Below, piece by piece: positions 1 to 11,400 of a stretch of DNA of 64,000 nt. Source of the stretch: Symbiodinium natans (taxonomy: Eukaryota > Sar > Dinophyceae > Suessiales > Symbiodiniaceae); assembly GCA_905221605.1 (NCBI GenBank), contig CAJNDS010002481.1, positions 297,211 through 361,210 of the forward strand, given 5' to 3'. The position numbers and the translations under genes are program-made. Below the pieces are notes generated by a model that searched no databases, was not told where the DNA came from, and saw only the letters and a list, made by a program, of their open reading frames with translations. Within the stretch, counting starts at the first letter, position 1. The number at the start of each line of letters is the position of its first letter.

Positions 1-410
1 TGAAGGGCTGCGAGAACTCTAAAAAACAACTGTGCCCTAAGGCATATATAAGAAGCATCGAACCCGAAACACCTAAGTAAAAGCCCTAAACCCTGCTACG
101 TACACGGAGTACATGCATCCTTCGGGAGAGGACACAGTGGAACAGAAAAGCTCTCACCGCATGTCGGCTCAGGGCGTCCATTTGTGATAATCAGTGTTCA
201 CCACAGGGCATAGGGCTAGGCAGACTAGCCACCGCAAAATGGCACTTCGGGACAACAAACGATTTGGAAAGCAACGCTAGTAGACACGGAAGGACAAGCG
301 ATTACAACGATTCAGGGCTTTAGGTTGCAGCTTTACAGGGAACCAGCTTCTTGGAGGAAAAAGCCCTTAAAAAACTATGCCGGCGTAGACCCCAAACAGT
401 GAGGAGGGCC
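1..410. other. no gene recognised
   Basis: I see no convincing exon, RNA gene or ordered repeat here. Reading frames are short and unlike protein. The stretch leads into the GC-rich repeat that follows. Confidence 0.5.
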
Positions 411-764
411 AGAAGCATCGAAACGCAACGGAATTTGCGCGAAACCACAGCGGGAGCGTCGAAACGAAGGCCCCGCCTCACCGCGCGCGCCGTTGCGGCA
501 CGCAACCTAAGGCCGGAATGCGCGCGAAACCACAGCGGGAGCATCGAAACGCAACGGAATTCGCGCGGAACCACAGCGGGAGCGTCGAAACGAAGGCCCC
601 GCCCTGTATCTAAGTGGCCCCCCCCAGAAGAAGCCAGAAGAGGCCGGAATTCGCGCGAAATCACAGCGTGAGCGTCGAAACGCAACGGAATTCGCGCGAA
701 ACCACAGCGGGAGCGTCGAAACGAAGGCCCCGCCCCACCGCCGCGCGCGCCGTTGCGGCACGTA
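411..764. repeat. GC-rich interspersed repeat cluster
   Basis: A 25-30 nt word built around CGCGAAACCACAGCGGGAGC followed by TCGAAACG recurs about five times, alternately followed by CAACGGAATT or AAGGCCCCGCC. A longer module of about 75 nt, ending in CGCGCGCGCCGTTGCGGCACG, is present twice (about 434-509 and 682-764). CpG content is very high compared with the flanks. The overlapping Arg-rich open frames on both strands are by-products of the repeat, not genes. Confidence 0.75.
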
Positions 765-974
765 ACCAATTCCTTTACCCTCAACGTAAGAACCCCATGT
801 TGCAAGCACTGTTTGGGGAATAAAAATATCCTCCTTATAATAACACCCTCTATAAGCTCGAAAGCTCTCTGAGCCCGAGGCTGCACCATGCTAATGGTCA
901 TGGCCAGCGCGCAGGAGGTTGCCAGCATCGTGGTGGCTTTGGCAGTCTGCCTGGCTTTGGGAATCATCTGCCCG

Positions 975-1240
975 AAGCCCGAAACCCTAAACCCTAAACC
1001 CGCTTTGGGCCTGGCTTTTCTTTTGGGGGTGCAAGAGGTTGCTGGACTGCACATGAAGCCAGTCTACTGATGGCCTACATTCCGGCCAAGGGCCAGACCC
1101 TAAACCCTAAACCCCAAACCCTAAAAGCTAACCCCTAAAGCCTGCAACTTCGAAACCCCAAACCAACCCTGAACCCTAAACCCCTTTTTTAATACTGGGC
1201 TCCGGACAATCTAAACCCTAAATCCTAAACCCTAAGCCAA
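975..1240. repeat. degenerate telomere-like heptamers (CCCTAAA)
   Basis: Several runs of AAACCCT with substitutions and short insertions lie at 977-1000 and 1098-1240. They directly abut the 3' end of the receptor-like gene on the minus strand; the last few codons of its membrane segment read into TTAGGGTTTAG. Confidence 0.8.
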
Positions 1241-1398
1241 CCGAGCTGCCTCATATTCATCATGTAGTAGAGCGTGGGGACGGCTGCCATGCCGAAGAGG
1301 GCAGCAAAAATCCATCCCACCAAGCTGAATGGCCTTAGCCGACTCCTAACCCAGCTGTTTTTGCCCGTGCTGTTGGTGTTGTATATACTCTTGCTAGG
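1225..1398 (-). CDS. membrane segment of receptor-like gene (3' part)
   Basis: The minus strand reads an Asn/Ser-rich loop (SIYNTNSTGKNSW) followed by a hydrophobic helix of about 20 residues (VGWIFAALFGMAAVPTLYYM) and a stop. It is in the same frame as the cysteine-rich segment upstream (1438-2172), separated from it only by a TGA at 1440-1438 and a TAG at 1401-1399. This fits the first membrane helix after an extracellular cysteine-rich stalk. Either a short intron of about 40-50 nt removes the two stops, or the gene is decayed. The final residues are encoded by telomere-like heptamers, so the true 3' end may be missing. No further membrane helices were found downstream. Confidence 0.45.
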   Translation of the reverse strand, partial: PSKSIYNTNSTGKNSWVRSRLRPFSLVGWIFAALFGMAAVPTLYYMMNMRQLGWLRV

Positions 1399-1437
1399 CT
1401 ACATGGGGGGCTTATGCCATTTCAGAAAAACATGTAC

Positions 1438-2172
1438 TCAGCACACTCCGGGAGGCGTGCATTCCGCGCAGCCGTCGGTGTCCCAGGACTTGCCATCTGG
1501 GCAGTGAGTGCATGGTACCCCGATAAGTTCATCGGCACACGTGCCTGGCAAACCACCTGGACAAGTCTCACCGGGAAGACACTTGTACACACTGAAAGGG
1601 GAAGTCGCCTCACTGAAATATCCGCTCACGATTTCGGCGGTGCGACTGCCATTGCATATTAGCCCCTCTCCACAGCCGATGCACGTGCCCTCTTCATAGC
1701 GAGAGGTGCCAGGGCACACTATGCATTGCCCCTGGTACAAATGGCCCTGGCACTGACATGCGTCCTCCGTAATGGCGGCAGAGAACCCAGTAGTGCGCCC
1801 TGGCGGACATTCCTCACACTCTGCCAGGCCTTTCTGTGGCCCATATCGACCCAAGGGGCACGTGTCACAAGCTGTGGAGGAAGTGTCGTTTGCATAGAAC
1901 CCTGGGGTGCACGACTCGCAGCTATCTGCGCCGAGGACATTGCTGTAGCTTCCGGCGCTGCATGGGCGGCAGCTTGCCATGCTGCTGTCATTGGCGTACG
2001 TGCCCACATCACACGGCTGGCACTCCGCCATGCCTGCTGCGGCAAAACGGCCCGGTGCACAAGCAACGCAGCCAAGCTGCACTGAGAAAACGGATCCCGG
2101 ATAGCATTGGCTTATGCGGTCTGCAGGTACCCATGCGTCGTCCAAGTTGCACTGCTCGGTGCTGCAGGGCAC
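1438..2172 (-). CDS. cysteine-rich receptor stalk (ephrin/TNFR-like repeats)
   Basis: About 245 codons with a regular array of cysteines of the type CxxCxxGxY...CxxC (for example CQPCDVGTYAND, CRPCSAGSYSN, CESCTPGFYAND, CDTCPLGRYGP, CEECPPGRTT). This matches the GCC2/GCC3 ephrin-receptor-like or TNFR-like repeat found on extracellular parts of protist receptors. At least five tandem modules are visible. No ATG opens the segment: it begins after an in-frame TAG (2178-2176) that follows the ligand-binding segment without a frame change, so it is not an independent gene. It would lie outside the cell or in a vesicle lumen, between a ligand-binding domain and a membrane anchor. The nature of the stops decides whether the gene is intact. 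Confidence 0.75.
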   Translation of the reverse strand: MPCSTEQCNLDDAWVPADRISQCYPGSVFSVQLGCVACAPGRFAAAGMAECQPCDVGTYANDSSMASCRPCSAGSYSNVLGADSCESCTPGFYANDTSSTACDTCPLGRYGPQKGLAECEECPPGRTTGFSAAITEDACQCQGHLYQGQCIVCPGTSRYEEGTCIGCGEGLICNGSRTAEIVSGYFSEATSPFSVYKCLPGETCPGGLPGTCADELIGVPCTHCPDGKSWDTDGCAECTPPGVC

Positions 2173-2175
2173 CCT

Positions 2176-2604
2176 CTAGCTGCTGTCGCTGGGGCTCCAG
2201 ATCAGATCCCTCAACCATGTGAACCCATCACTTGTCCACAGACCCAACTGGACGAACTCGTTCCCGAGCCCACCTTGGGTTTGACGGATTAGCTGCACAC
2301 CATCACGGTCACCGTACGAGGGTGGGACGGTGGTCGGCTCAATGCTGTTGAATTGGCGTACCCGACCTGTCAACCCCATGTAGTCCATGTGCACGGACAA
2401 GTTGAACAAGGCCTGCTGAGCTCCTACCGTCCCAACAGATTCCAGGGAATTGTTCTGCTCGATCAGGTAGGTGTGAAACATGCCGGCCAAATGCCACAGC
2501 GAATCGTAGAAGTAGCCCGTGAACAAATCATCACAAGCACCTTGTCCATTTGCAAACTGTTGACATCGAAGGTGGTACTCCTCCGGGGTCGACATAGATG
2601 ACAC
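2176..2604 (-). CDS. ligand-binding domain fragment (type I periplasmic-binding/GABA-B-like)
   Basis: About 140 codons resembling the C-terminal half of the extracellular ligand-binding fold of class-C receptors and ANF-type receptors: YFYDSLWHLAGMFHTYL corresponds to the helix after the hinge (compare 'YDAVWALA'), MDYMGLTGRVRQFN to the 'F.G.SG.V.F' strand, and DGVQLIRQTQGG to the strand preceding the domain end. It is followed in the same frame by the cysteine-rich stalk, the expected order for such a receptor. The 5' edge is probably a splice acceptor just upstream of the GTG/ATG codons. An earlier exon candidate lies at about 2666-2768 (minus), a cysteine-containing frame ending at a GTAAGA donor-like site. 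The upstream half of the binding fold was not found. Ligand unknown. Confidence 0.6.
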   Translation of the reverse strand: MSSMSTPEEYHLRCQQFANGQGACDDLFTGYFYDSLWHLAGMFHTYLIEQNNSLESVGTVGAQQALFNLSVHMDYMGLTGRVRQFNSIEPTTVPPSYGDRDGVQLIRQTQGGLGNEFVQLGLWTSDGFTWLRDLIWSPSDSS

Positions 2605-4235
2605 AAGTCGCTACACCCTGGCTCAGAGGGTTTCCCAGCACACCTCAAGAAACAAAGCTCTTACACTGAAGTTGTAGCTCGGACACATCGGAGATGTCTG
2701 ACAGCACGCGGCCCGACAAACCATGCACTGCACTGGTACTCCTTTTGGACTCAAGGCATCCCAATCGGGTTTAGGGAGGTTCGTGGTTCCATGTCTTTGA
2801 AGGGGCGCAGTAAAGCCTATAGTTAGGGATGTGTAAGGTATATGCTCCCCCTAAAAATTTTGAAAACAGACTGAGGGTCGTGCCGGAATGCTGCCAAGAG
2901 CCCCACCTTAAACCTATTGCAATTTTGCCCGAACCCCCTACAAGTAGCTCTAAACCCTACAAGCCCAAGCCCCAGCCCTCACCCCCAAAGCCCATCATCT
3001 TTTCGGCCCCAAGGCGCCGGATGGGCGATCTGCCGATGATCATTAGCCCACCATACACCCTCAAGAGCTGCTCCGCAGTGCATGGGCATTCCTCAGATAA
3101 CCCTAAACCCTAAGAAGGATTAGGTCTTTCCTTGCCACCCGCACTGCTGACTTAGGGTTTTCCCACACGTCAGCAGTTATGGAGCTCCGTCTCCAATTTG
3201 GAAACCCTTTGGGGGGGGGATGATTTGAGAATTGTACATGTACCTTAAGAACCCAAAACCTACTTTTTGTAGGTTCCCTAAGAATCCCACAAGGGATATC
3301 GTTACAATAACCTACCAAAATTTATCAGGTGTGCCAGGTATGCACTCAAACCAGAATTCATCGCAGTCGGCAGCCACGTCCGAAGACGGCTTTGCGGGCT
3401 TTGCGGCGTTGCGCCGCACTGGGTGCAGAACCCGAAGCCCCAAAAGGTCCCTCACACCTTAGCCCTAAAAGGCCCTAAACCCTAGTTAGGACAAACCATA
3501 AACCCTAGCAGAGTACGCGAGTGGACGCCGTTTCCACCCACAATGGAAGGGTTCCATTCTTGTTCACCGCCACGCTGAGCTACAAAAGAACATGTCCGAT
3601 TTGCCGGGGGAAACTGTGTTCAGGAACTATAGGATTGCTGAGGATCACTTAGCGGATTTAAGGCATACCATAGTGGATTTAAGGCATACCATTAGCAGGT
3701 TCACCAAGACTTCTAAGTCAAGATGCTGGCCTTCCTGCCCATGTGGTCGGCAGTCCGTCCACCCAGTTCCCGAATGCGGCCACAAACCACACATAGTCCT
3801 CTTCTGCTTCAAAGGTTTGATATAGGGTATAGGGTCTAGGAGGATTTTTCAGATGCTTGGTTCAGGGTTTCGGCTTTAGGGTAGTCCTCTCCCGCTCAGC
3901 GTGCTGGGTTCCCTGAAAAAAAAAGAACAGCAAGTTTCTTTCTTCTGCGAAGAATGCTGTAGAAGGGATCCCCCCCCCAAGGTTTTCGGCTTTTTAGCTA
4001 AAGTGCTGTCCCAGGTTGTCATTTTTGGCAACAGCGGTTCAAGCGTAAGGTTTGACAGATCTTGGGGTGTAACCCTGGTAGGGGATGAAGGCTTCATTTG
4101 GGGGTAAGGGTGCAATTTGGGTTTGGGCCTTTCCTGAATTCTTGAACCCAGACTCAGCCACCTTGTTGCAAACCCTGCCCGAAGCAACCTTACGTCTTGT
4201 CAACCAGCATCAGGGTTAGCCTTTAACCCCTTTGA

Positions 4236-4722
4236 AAAAGAATATATATATATACATATATAAAGTCCCCCCCAAACAAAAACAAAAAAAAAAACCTACG
4301 GATATTACACTTTCCAATGCACGCAAGCCTAGCTTCAGCGAGTGAGTGGTGGCGTGCCATGTAATTATATGGTAGTATGTATCAAATGGTGAAGGATTCA
4401 CATCCCTTTGACTTCTTAATATTCATTCTTTTTATACTGTGTGTTCGCTTCATATGTATGAGTTGGTATTTAATCTGCGTACTCAATCTTGGTTGGATAG
4501 GGTTTTTTGTCAGACAACATATTAATTATAATCTATATATATATACATATGTATATAGGGTTCCTTATAACCCAAAATCAAGAACATAGAACATATCCCA
4601 CAAGCCAACCTAGGAATGTAGACAGAATCTAAGATACTGCATAAACTCATAAACCAAACCATGAAGGACACCTGGCTTTTGAATAAATAAATAAAGATTA
4701 TATATATATATATATATGTATC
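4236..4722. repeat. (TA)n microsatellites in AT-rich belt
   Basis: Three short TA/TATA tracts occur at about 4239-4262, 4531-4556 and 4697-4719, interrupted by CAT/GTA variants. The belt is clearly more AT-rich than its surroundings. No gene is visible inside it. Confidence 0.8.
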
Positions 4723-5258
4723 CTTTCGTTTCGTTCGAGGTAGACCGAAAGCCCTCATCACGAAATCACATGCAGCGCTAGGGTTCAGGGTATTTCAGGC
4801 GCTCAAGATGGGGGTGTAGGGCGTAGGGCTCATGTTTGGGTGTCTTTGGCTTGTGCTTCGGGCTTTCGGGTTGATGTGCAGGGCTTCGAACTCAAATTCC
4901 CCCCCCCCCCCCCCTTCTCCCCAAAGTGTAAAGCAAGCACCGCGTGTCCGGAGGGAGCATGTTCCGCAAGTAGAACTGGCACAGCATCCACATGCCGGTG
5001 AACTCCTGAGAGAGGATGCAGGCCTAACTAGAACCGCCCCAAAACCCTAAACCCTTCAAATCCCCGACCACGAACTTTCGGGAAACCCGATAAACCCAGA
5101 ATTATACGCACGTGCACAGGGTAGGTTTGCTGTGGAGATGGTCGGTTGCAAGACCGGCAAGCAATAGCAAGTCTGAAGCATTGCTGCCCTGCCATGACCA
5201 TGAGGATCAACTTCTGTCTCCATGCTTCCAAAGTATCATCATTACAATATACCAACAA

Positions 5259-5315
5259 CAGTCCTTATGCCTACACCCTAGACCCAATAGCAGTCCTTAT
5301 GCCTACACCCTAGAC
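5259..5315. repeat. two-copy direct repeat, 25 bp unit
   Basis: The word CAGTCCTTATGCCTACACCC plus TAGAC occurs at 5259-5283 and again at 5291-5315, giving a period of 32 bp. It lies just before a TTTAGGG doublet. Confidence 0.85.
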
Positions 5316-6457
5316 ACTCAAGGTTTAGGGTTTAGGGTTCGCCGTAAACGGCCCCAACAGGCTCTGGGTTTTGCTTCGACAGTTCTGGCAGGCTCTGTGC
5401 CGACGAGCCCTTCTCATGGCCAGTTATCGTGATTCAAAAACCGGATTTTAGGGTCTAGGGTTTAGCGTGGAAGCAGATGCTGTCATCCTACAACTGGGGA
5501 CACCGGAATCTCGCAGCCTGGGCGGTTCTTGCAATCGTGCCTCTACCTCAAACCAGGGTTTTTATGGTTTAGGGCTGAGGGTACTTGCAAATTTGTGGCT
5601 TCAGGCTCTTTCGCGCCTCCGCCCCAAGCACTGTAACCAAGCTCTTCCCGCAAGCTCCGGACCCTGGCCCTGCTGGTTCTTAGTAGGACGTGTTTTCTTT
5701 TGCCATCCTAGCAGACTAGAAGTCGCACTGCAGGGAAAAGGATTTAGGGCTAGGGCTCCTATAGAGTGCCTGAAAGGGTTTATATACTTACATGTCGGGG
5801 GATATAAAGTAGCTAATTCTCTCATTCTCTACTACGGACCAGTAACCAGTAGGTAACCATACACGTCCCAAGACTCCGGAAGCACCATGAGGTTGATCTT
5901 CGAGTCGCGTGCGAGAACCTCCTGGAACAGTGGCTTAGGGTTTAACAGTTTAACATGCCTCGCCAACCTATCGTGAACACCGGTGTCGAATCAGATCGGT
6001 GATCGGATGGATCGGGTCGGTCTAGCTTTGCCTGGCGAATTTGGTGGCATAGGAGGGCAGAGCACCCCCTCCCCCCTCCCACTTCAAACCCTAAACCCCT
6101 ATCACCAAAGTTCCTCATGTTGCTTGTCCGGAGTGAAAACGCCAAGATGTCAAGCCGTTTTTTTTGCCATGCTCTGTTCAACTGTTTCTTCGAAAATGCC
6201 ACAGCCCCTCGCAGCTTTCTCAGCGAGAGACGACCACTTGGTGGTGGGGGGGGGGGGGTTCTAGAAGAGCGCTGTGCCAAGCTTGATGACATCATCTCTA
6301 AACTGGAGATATGATATTCACTTGTGCCTTGCTTCTTGGCGTCATCACCATACTTGAGATAAACCCACGTATGTTGATTTAAAACATCAGCTGCTTCACT
6401 TATATGGACCGGATTGACTCTCCAAGTCCGCGTCAACCCTAACCCTAAACCTTGAAC

Positions 6458-6559
6458 CTTGGGATGTTCTCCCTTGTACTATCAGTCCTTAATAGGGATT
6501 ATCATAGGGGTACTATAAACCCGATTAAGGACTGTTAGTATAAGGGGGAACATCCCAAG
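6458..6559. mobile_element. 102-bp MITE with 36-bp terminal inverted repeats
   Basis: The left arm 6458-6493 begins CTTGGGATGTTC. The right arm 6524-6559 is its reverse complement with only three mismatches over 36 positions. About 30 nt separate the arms. The element is flanked by a perfect 6-bp direct repeat TTGAAC (6452-6457 and 6560-6565), as expected for a target-site duplication. It has no coding capacity, so it would be moved in trans by a DNA transposase. The superfamily cannot be assigned from the termini. Confidence 0.88.
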
Positions 6560-6958
6560 TTGAACCCCTTTTGAGGGGAGCCCCACTTCTCTGCCTTTTA
6601 AGTGCCCGCCAGGGGTAGGTCCGGGTAGGTTCGGTGTGGCTGGGAACTTGTCTGTTTGCGTTAAATCGAGCAGCGCCCTACTCAACTCCAATCAACTCAG
6701 AACCCAAATCCCCGAATATTAAAAAACCAACTAGGGTTTAGGGTCTAGGGCTTAGCCCAAGAAGGTATTTGATTCCAAAGCGCTCAACTCAACCCCAACA
6801 CTTTTGCACACCCTGAACCCGAACCCTAAACCCTAAACTCTAAGCCCAATTGATGTATGTGAAGAGGGTGAATGGAGTCCTCCGCTGTGCTGATGACGGC
6901 TTCCATATTCTGCACATTTCTGTTGAGCAAGATCCTCGGGAGGGGGTTTAGGATTTAA

Positions 6959-6977
6959 GGTTTAGGGGCCCTAAACC
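6959..6977. repeat. head-to-head telomere-heptamer palindrome
   Basis: TTTAGGG-type sequence turns directly into CCCTAAA-type sequence around a single central G, giving a 9-bp arm palindrome (GGTTTAGGG G CCCTAAACC). Confidence 0.85.
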
Positions 6978-7407
6978 CTAAACCGTTTGAGGGGAAAGGG
7001 CTGGCTTCGGACGGCCAGTTCACAAGTGTCGTGAAGAGGCACGATGGCGCCGCAGAGAAAGTTAAATTCCTACAAGGAAATCCCCGAAGTCACATCTCCA
7101 AGTTTCGGAACAAACCCTCAACCCTAAATACCCATAGCCATAGCTTTCAGCTCTCAGAGGTGGTGGTGGGTCTTGATTTTCGGTGCAGGAAGGGGGGCAA
7201 GCAGTTTGCAGCAAAAAGGTTTAAGGGCCTCTCTCGCTCGTAGAAGCCTAAGAAACCCTAAACCCTAAACAGTCTCTAAGGTTCCCTTAGGCATAGTTCA
7301 CCGTAAGTCCTAAGCCCTCTCCTCCCGAAAAATTTGACCTGGGGCACGTCCAGTCATAGGTGCCGGCGTCGATGTCCCGCTGTACAAGCTCGAGAAATGC
7401 GGCCTGT

Positions 7408-7676
7408 CCCCTAAACCCTAAACCCTAAATCCCTAAAGCCCTAAATCCTTTTTTGTTTCCTAAAATCCCCAAACCATCTCTAAATCCTAAACCCCAATTC
7501 CCTAAATCCCGCAACCCTAAACCCTACATCCCCAAACCCTAAACCCTAAACCAACAATTGCAGTTCTAAAGGTCCTTGCAAGGGATGGACCATGGGACAA
7601 GAGCCCTGTAATCAAAATAGTCTTTCCCTGCTTGAAAGACCTTAGGGTTTAGGGATTTAGGTTGAGGGTTTAGGGT
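7408..7676. repeat. opposed telomere-like arrays
   Basis: CCCTAAA heptamers with variants occupy about 7408-7552 and TTTAGGG heptamers about 7641-7676, separated by about 90 bp of unique sequence. Units are degenerate (CCCTAAAT, CCCCAAA). Confidence 0.8.
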
Positions 7677-7797
7677 CAGCCAATTGCCCACCTATCGCAG
7701 ATGACAAGCCACAAAGCACAAATTTCGCGCACTGCTCAAGTGACAAGCTTTTGCCACCCTCCTTTGGAGTCTTCATCTAGCCACAGCACGGCTGACT

Positions 7798-8340
7798 CAC
7801 TGAACCCTAAACTAAACCCTAGACCCTAAACCCAGGCCTTGGCACCAGTTGTGTAGACGGGGCCATCCATGGCCCCAACACGCTTGAAGCCGAACCTCTG
7901 GTGTTCCAGTCTTAGGTTTTTTTTTTTTTTTTTTTTGGGGGGGGGGGGTGGATTGGGTTTAGAAGTTTTGGGGTTTAGCGGTTTAGGGGTTTGGAGGTTT
8001 GGGGTTTTCTAGTTTTTGGGGTTTGGGGGTTTAGGGTTTTGGAGGGTTTAGTGTTGGGGGGGTTTGGGGTTTTGGAGGTTTAGGCATTTGGGGTTTAGGT
8101 GTTAAGGTTCAGGGCTCTGGGGTTTTAGGCTCTGGGGCTTTAGGGAATTAGGTTTGAGGGTCTTGCGGTTGTGGCATTTCAGGGTTCTAGAGTCTCAGGG
8201 TTTGGGGGGCTTCGGGCTCTGGGTCTTTTGGGCCTTTGGCTTTGAGGAAGGGTTCAGAGGTTGGAGATGGAGATCCCCAGCCCTTGAGGCTTACATGGCC
8301 CCTAAGCCCTGAACCCTGAACCCTGAACCCTAAACCCTCT
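7798..8340. repeat. degenerate telomere-derived G/T-rich tract
   Basis: Short CCCTAAA runs at 7801-7835 and 8303-8338 bracket a tract with a long poly-T/poly-G run (about 7917-7947) followed by nearly 250 bp of irregular GGGTTT(A/T)G words on the plus strand. It resembles a decayed telomere array. The open frame inside it (minus strand, 8187-8429) is a by-product. Confidence 0.7.
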
Positions 8341-8454
8341 CCAAGAGACTTCGCCCGCCTCGATAACATCCCCTCTGAGCCAAGGCCGCTCTGCAAGCCC
8401 CCCCGTACTCGTGACAGCAAGGCCCCCAATCCCCCTGCACTCTTGACAGAAGGA

Positions 8455-11400
8455 CTAGAGCAGGCGACTCAGCTTCTCGGCCCACGTTTCAGGAATGACA
8501 CTATAGAGTATGAGAAAGTTGAAAGATCTAAAGGTACTCTCATGAAACCGAACTAGCTCACTATAGAAGCACTGTTGCATCCAATCTTGCAGATGAACGT
8601 CAATCACAAGGCCCTCAAATTCCAACTGAATCCAAAGCAGCCAAATCTGTAAAACCTCTTGGATCTGTCCCAATCTTGTAAACTCCTGCAACCCGTACTC
8701 CTCATCAATCCACATGACCGTCCACCCAGCTGATGCCACGCACACATGAACTGCTAGGCGCCATGGAGTGTGAAGCCTCACTGTATCTCTCCAATTCGAA
8801 GCCGTTGCGGGGTTGAAAATTGGGTGGTGATATGCGTATTTGTCAAGGATATCAGCTGTGTAAGATGTCCACGCCTCCCTGTCCCGAGCTCTATCACTAA
8901 GCTGCTGGGCATCAACATTGAGGCAGCTCATTCCCCACGCATGCAGATGGCGCCACGGACCCGGAGCTGCCTGTTTGGTGTTAGACAGCGCCAGTAAATC
9001 AACACGTGTTACGTTGCCCTCAGGGAATCTCAACACATGTCCCAGGTACCCCCAGCGTCGCTTGACCCAAATGTGCACCCATTGACAGGCAACGAACCAA
9101 TTGAGCAACACCAGCACCGCGCGCCGCCTAGTTCTATTCAAGGAAGCTGCTGCCGGAGGACCAAAGGAACTGGGGACACACAAGCCAAGCATGAGGGTGA
9201 GGAAAGTCACCTGCAGACTCCTGACTTGCACCAGGTATTTCTGTAGGGGCTCCATAACCGGCGAGTACCAGAACCATGTGGCCCCGAGGTATTGATTGCA
9301 CAGTTGTATTGTTTTCCTAGGACAGCACCAGTGACCCCTCCTCAATGCTTGTTTGAGCGACTCAAACGCCACATGGGTGGCTCGTCCCAGGGATTCAAGC
9401 ATCACGGCGGTGGAATCTGCAAATCCCACCTGAGTTGCCTGAGCCCCCGTTTCAAAATGTGTGAGCCTCTTCTTCAAGTACAGGCACTCTGTTCCCCAGG
9501 ACAGGTCTCGCAGAAAACAGCTCGGCGGGAACACAAAGTCGGCTCCTGCCCTGAGAACGGACTCGTGGGACATTACCTTCGTCTTGGAAGAGTTTAGCGC
9601 AAGACCCAAGGATGCCAAAAACTCAATGAGCTGACTCACGAGCCTAGATGCTTGACTCCAGTCCTTAAAGGTGGCTAAAATATCATCCACAAATAAAAGA
9701 AAGAAGGACGAGTGTTGACATTCTTCTCCATCCGAGCTCCATTTCTCCTCCAAATACTGCACTGCCCTCCCCAAGACATAGCTAAAAACCACTGCGCTGT
9801 GAGAGCCCCCTTGTTGCAATCCACAAACTTGGTCAACCTTCCATTCTCTAGAAAGCCACTGAAATTCCAAGGAAGGATGGAGGATGAGTTGCAGGAGTTG
9901 CCACGACTCGTGCAGGCGATCTCTTGGCGACTGTTCCAGCAGGAAGCGCGCCACCGCGGATTGACGAAGACTGTCAAAGGCTGCAGAGATATCGCAGGAC
10001 AAGTAGATATTGTATTGGCGAGTCTTGGATTCCTTCGTCACTCTCGCCTGGGCTGAAGACAAAGCGTCGCACACTTGGCTCCCCTTGACTCCACCTTTCT
10101 GGAGTCGAGGAGTACTCCAACCAGGCTGCAAGCGAGCCACTAATAACCACGAATACAGTTTGTGAAGAGCTTCGATGAGGTTTATAGGACGGTAGTCCTT
10201 TGGGCTGAGAATCTCTTTGGCCTTGGGAAGGAGAGCCACATGAGCCTGATAGAAGTCCTGTGGCAACGCGGGCGATTTCAAGAGCTGGTTGAGGACACAG
10301 AGGAGAAGATCTTTGCCTGAGTCTATCCCCCAGAGTCCTGAAAGGTATTCATTAGACATCCCCGACGGCCCCGTGACCTTGGAGCGCTTGAGGCGGTCAA
10401 CTCCCTTCTGCACCTCCGCAACCGAAAACTCTTGGCAGTGTGACTGCTGCGCTTGCTCTCGGAAGGTCTGCAGGCAGGCCTCCAAGTCTGCATCATCCGC
10501 AGGTTCACGTTTAGAGAAAAGGGCCTCATAGTGTTCCTGAACCCGCTGACCAGCTTGTGTGGCACCACCAGAATTGGAGAGGAAGGAATGAATACTACCT
10601 TGTACTGGAAGATTTCTCTGTCGAAGATACCGAATAGCCCCCGTGTCGCCCTGTCTACTCCGTTCATAGAGCTGTTGCACCCACATGGTTCGTTCGATAT
10701 GACGTAATGACAATATGCGTCTTGTCAGGGTTGCTCGATCTTCCATGCTAACAGTGATCCTGCGTCGGTGGCAGAGGTCCTTCAGGGTATCGCTATCACG
10801 GTATTTGAGCGAAGGCGCAGGTCTAGAGACTTGTGTTGAATGCTGCTTGAGAACCTCCCACTGACCAGTGATATCCAGACCTTGTACTTTGTCAAGAACT
10901 TGCGGGGTAGTAGTCTCCACGAGGCTAGGATCAACTGACCATCGTCTGCACTTGTTGCGCGTGCGTCGCACCCTTGCAGGCTTCACTACACACGCCCTGG
11001 GATCGTGGAAGGACACCTCACATGTAACGCAGCAATGATCGCTACCGAGTTCAATCCGGGAATGTTGCAAAGCCTTGGTGTCTATTGCTGCTGCTTCAGG
11101 GAGGACAATCTGTTGAAATGCCTTGTTGAAGGCCGTGTAGTCAAGCTCTGACTGGGATACGTGACCAAAGCGGGTGGCCATGCCCGTTCTGACGATCTTG
11201 CCGCCCCTGGTGCTGAAGCAAGCATCAAGCATGACCCCCCTTTCAGTCCCCGGCTCACAATTAAAATCTCCCATAAAAATGATAGGTGTGTCTTGGTGGT
11301 CCACTAAAAACTGTACCAACTGTCTGAGGGACTCCTCGAACTCTTCAATGGGTCTCGCTTGATGGGGGAGGTGACACGAAACTATACATATGCGATGCTG

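Larger units (their letters stand above)
2780..6440. other. non-coding stretch with scattered telomere-like words
   Basis: Mostly non-coding. Isolated CCCTAAA or TTTAGGG words recur every few hundred bases (for example 3100, 3470-3510, 5040-5055, 5320-5335, 6085, 6433-6450), with poly-C and poly-G runs at 4898-4913 and 6242-6258. An AT-rich belt spans 4230-4730. Minus-strand frames at about 6115-6395 have a somewhat protein-like composition (DVLNQHTWVYLKYGDDAKK and a Lys/Arg-rich helix) and may be an exon, but I cannot assign them. Confidence 0.6.

Noticed and set aside
320-1054. 244-codon minus-strand ORF rich in Arg/Phe
   Set aside because: It runs through the GC-rich repeat cluster and a telomere-like run; repeated peptide blocks mirror DNA repeats only.
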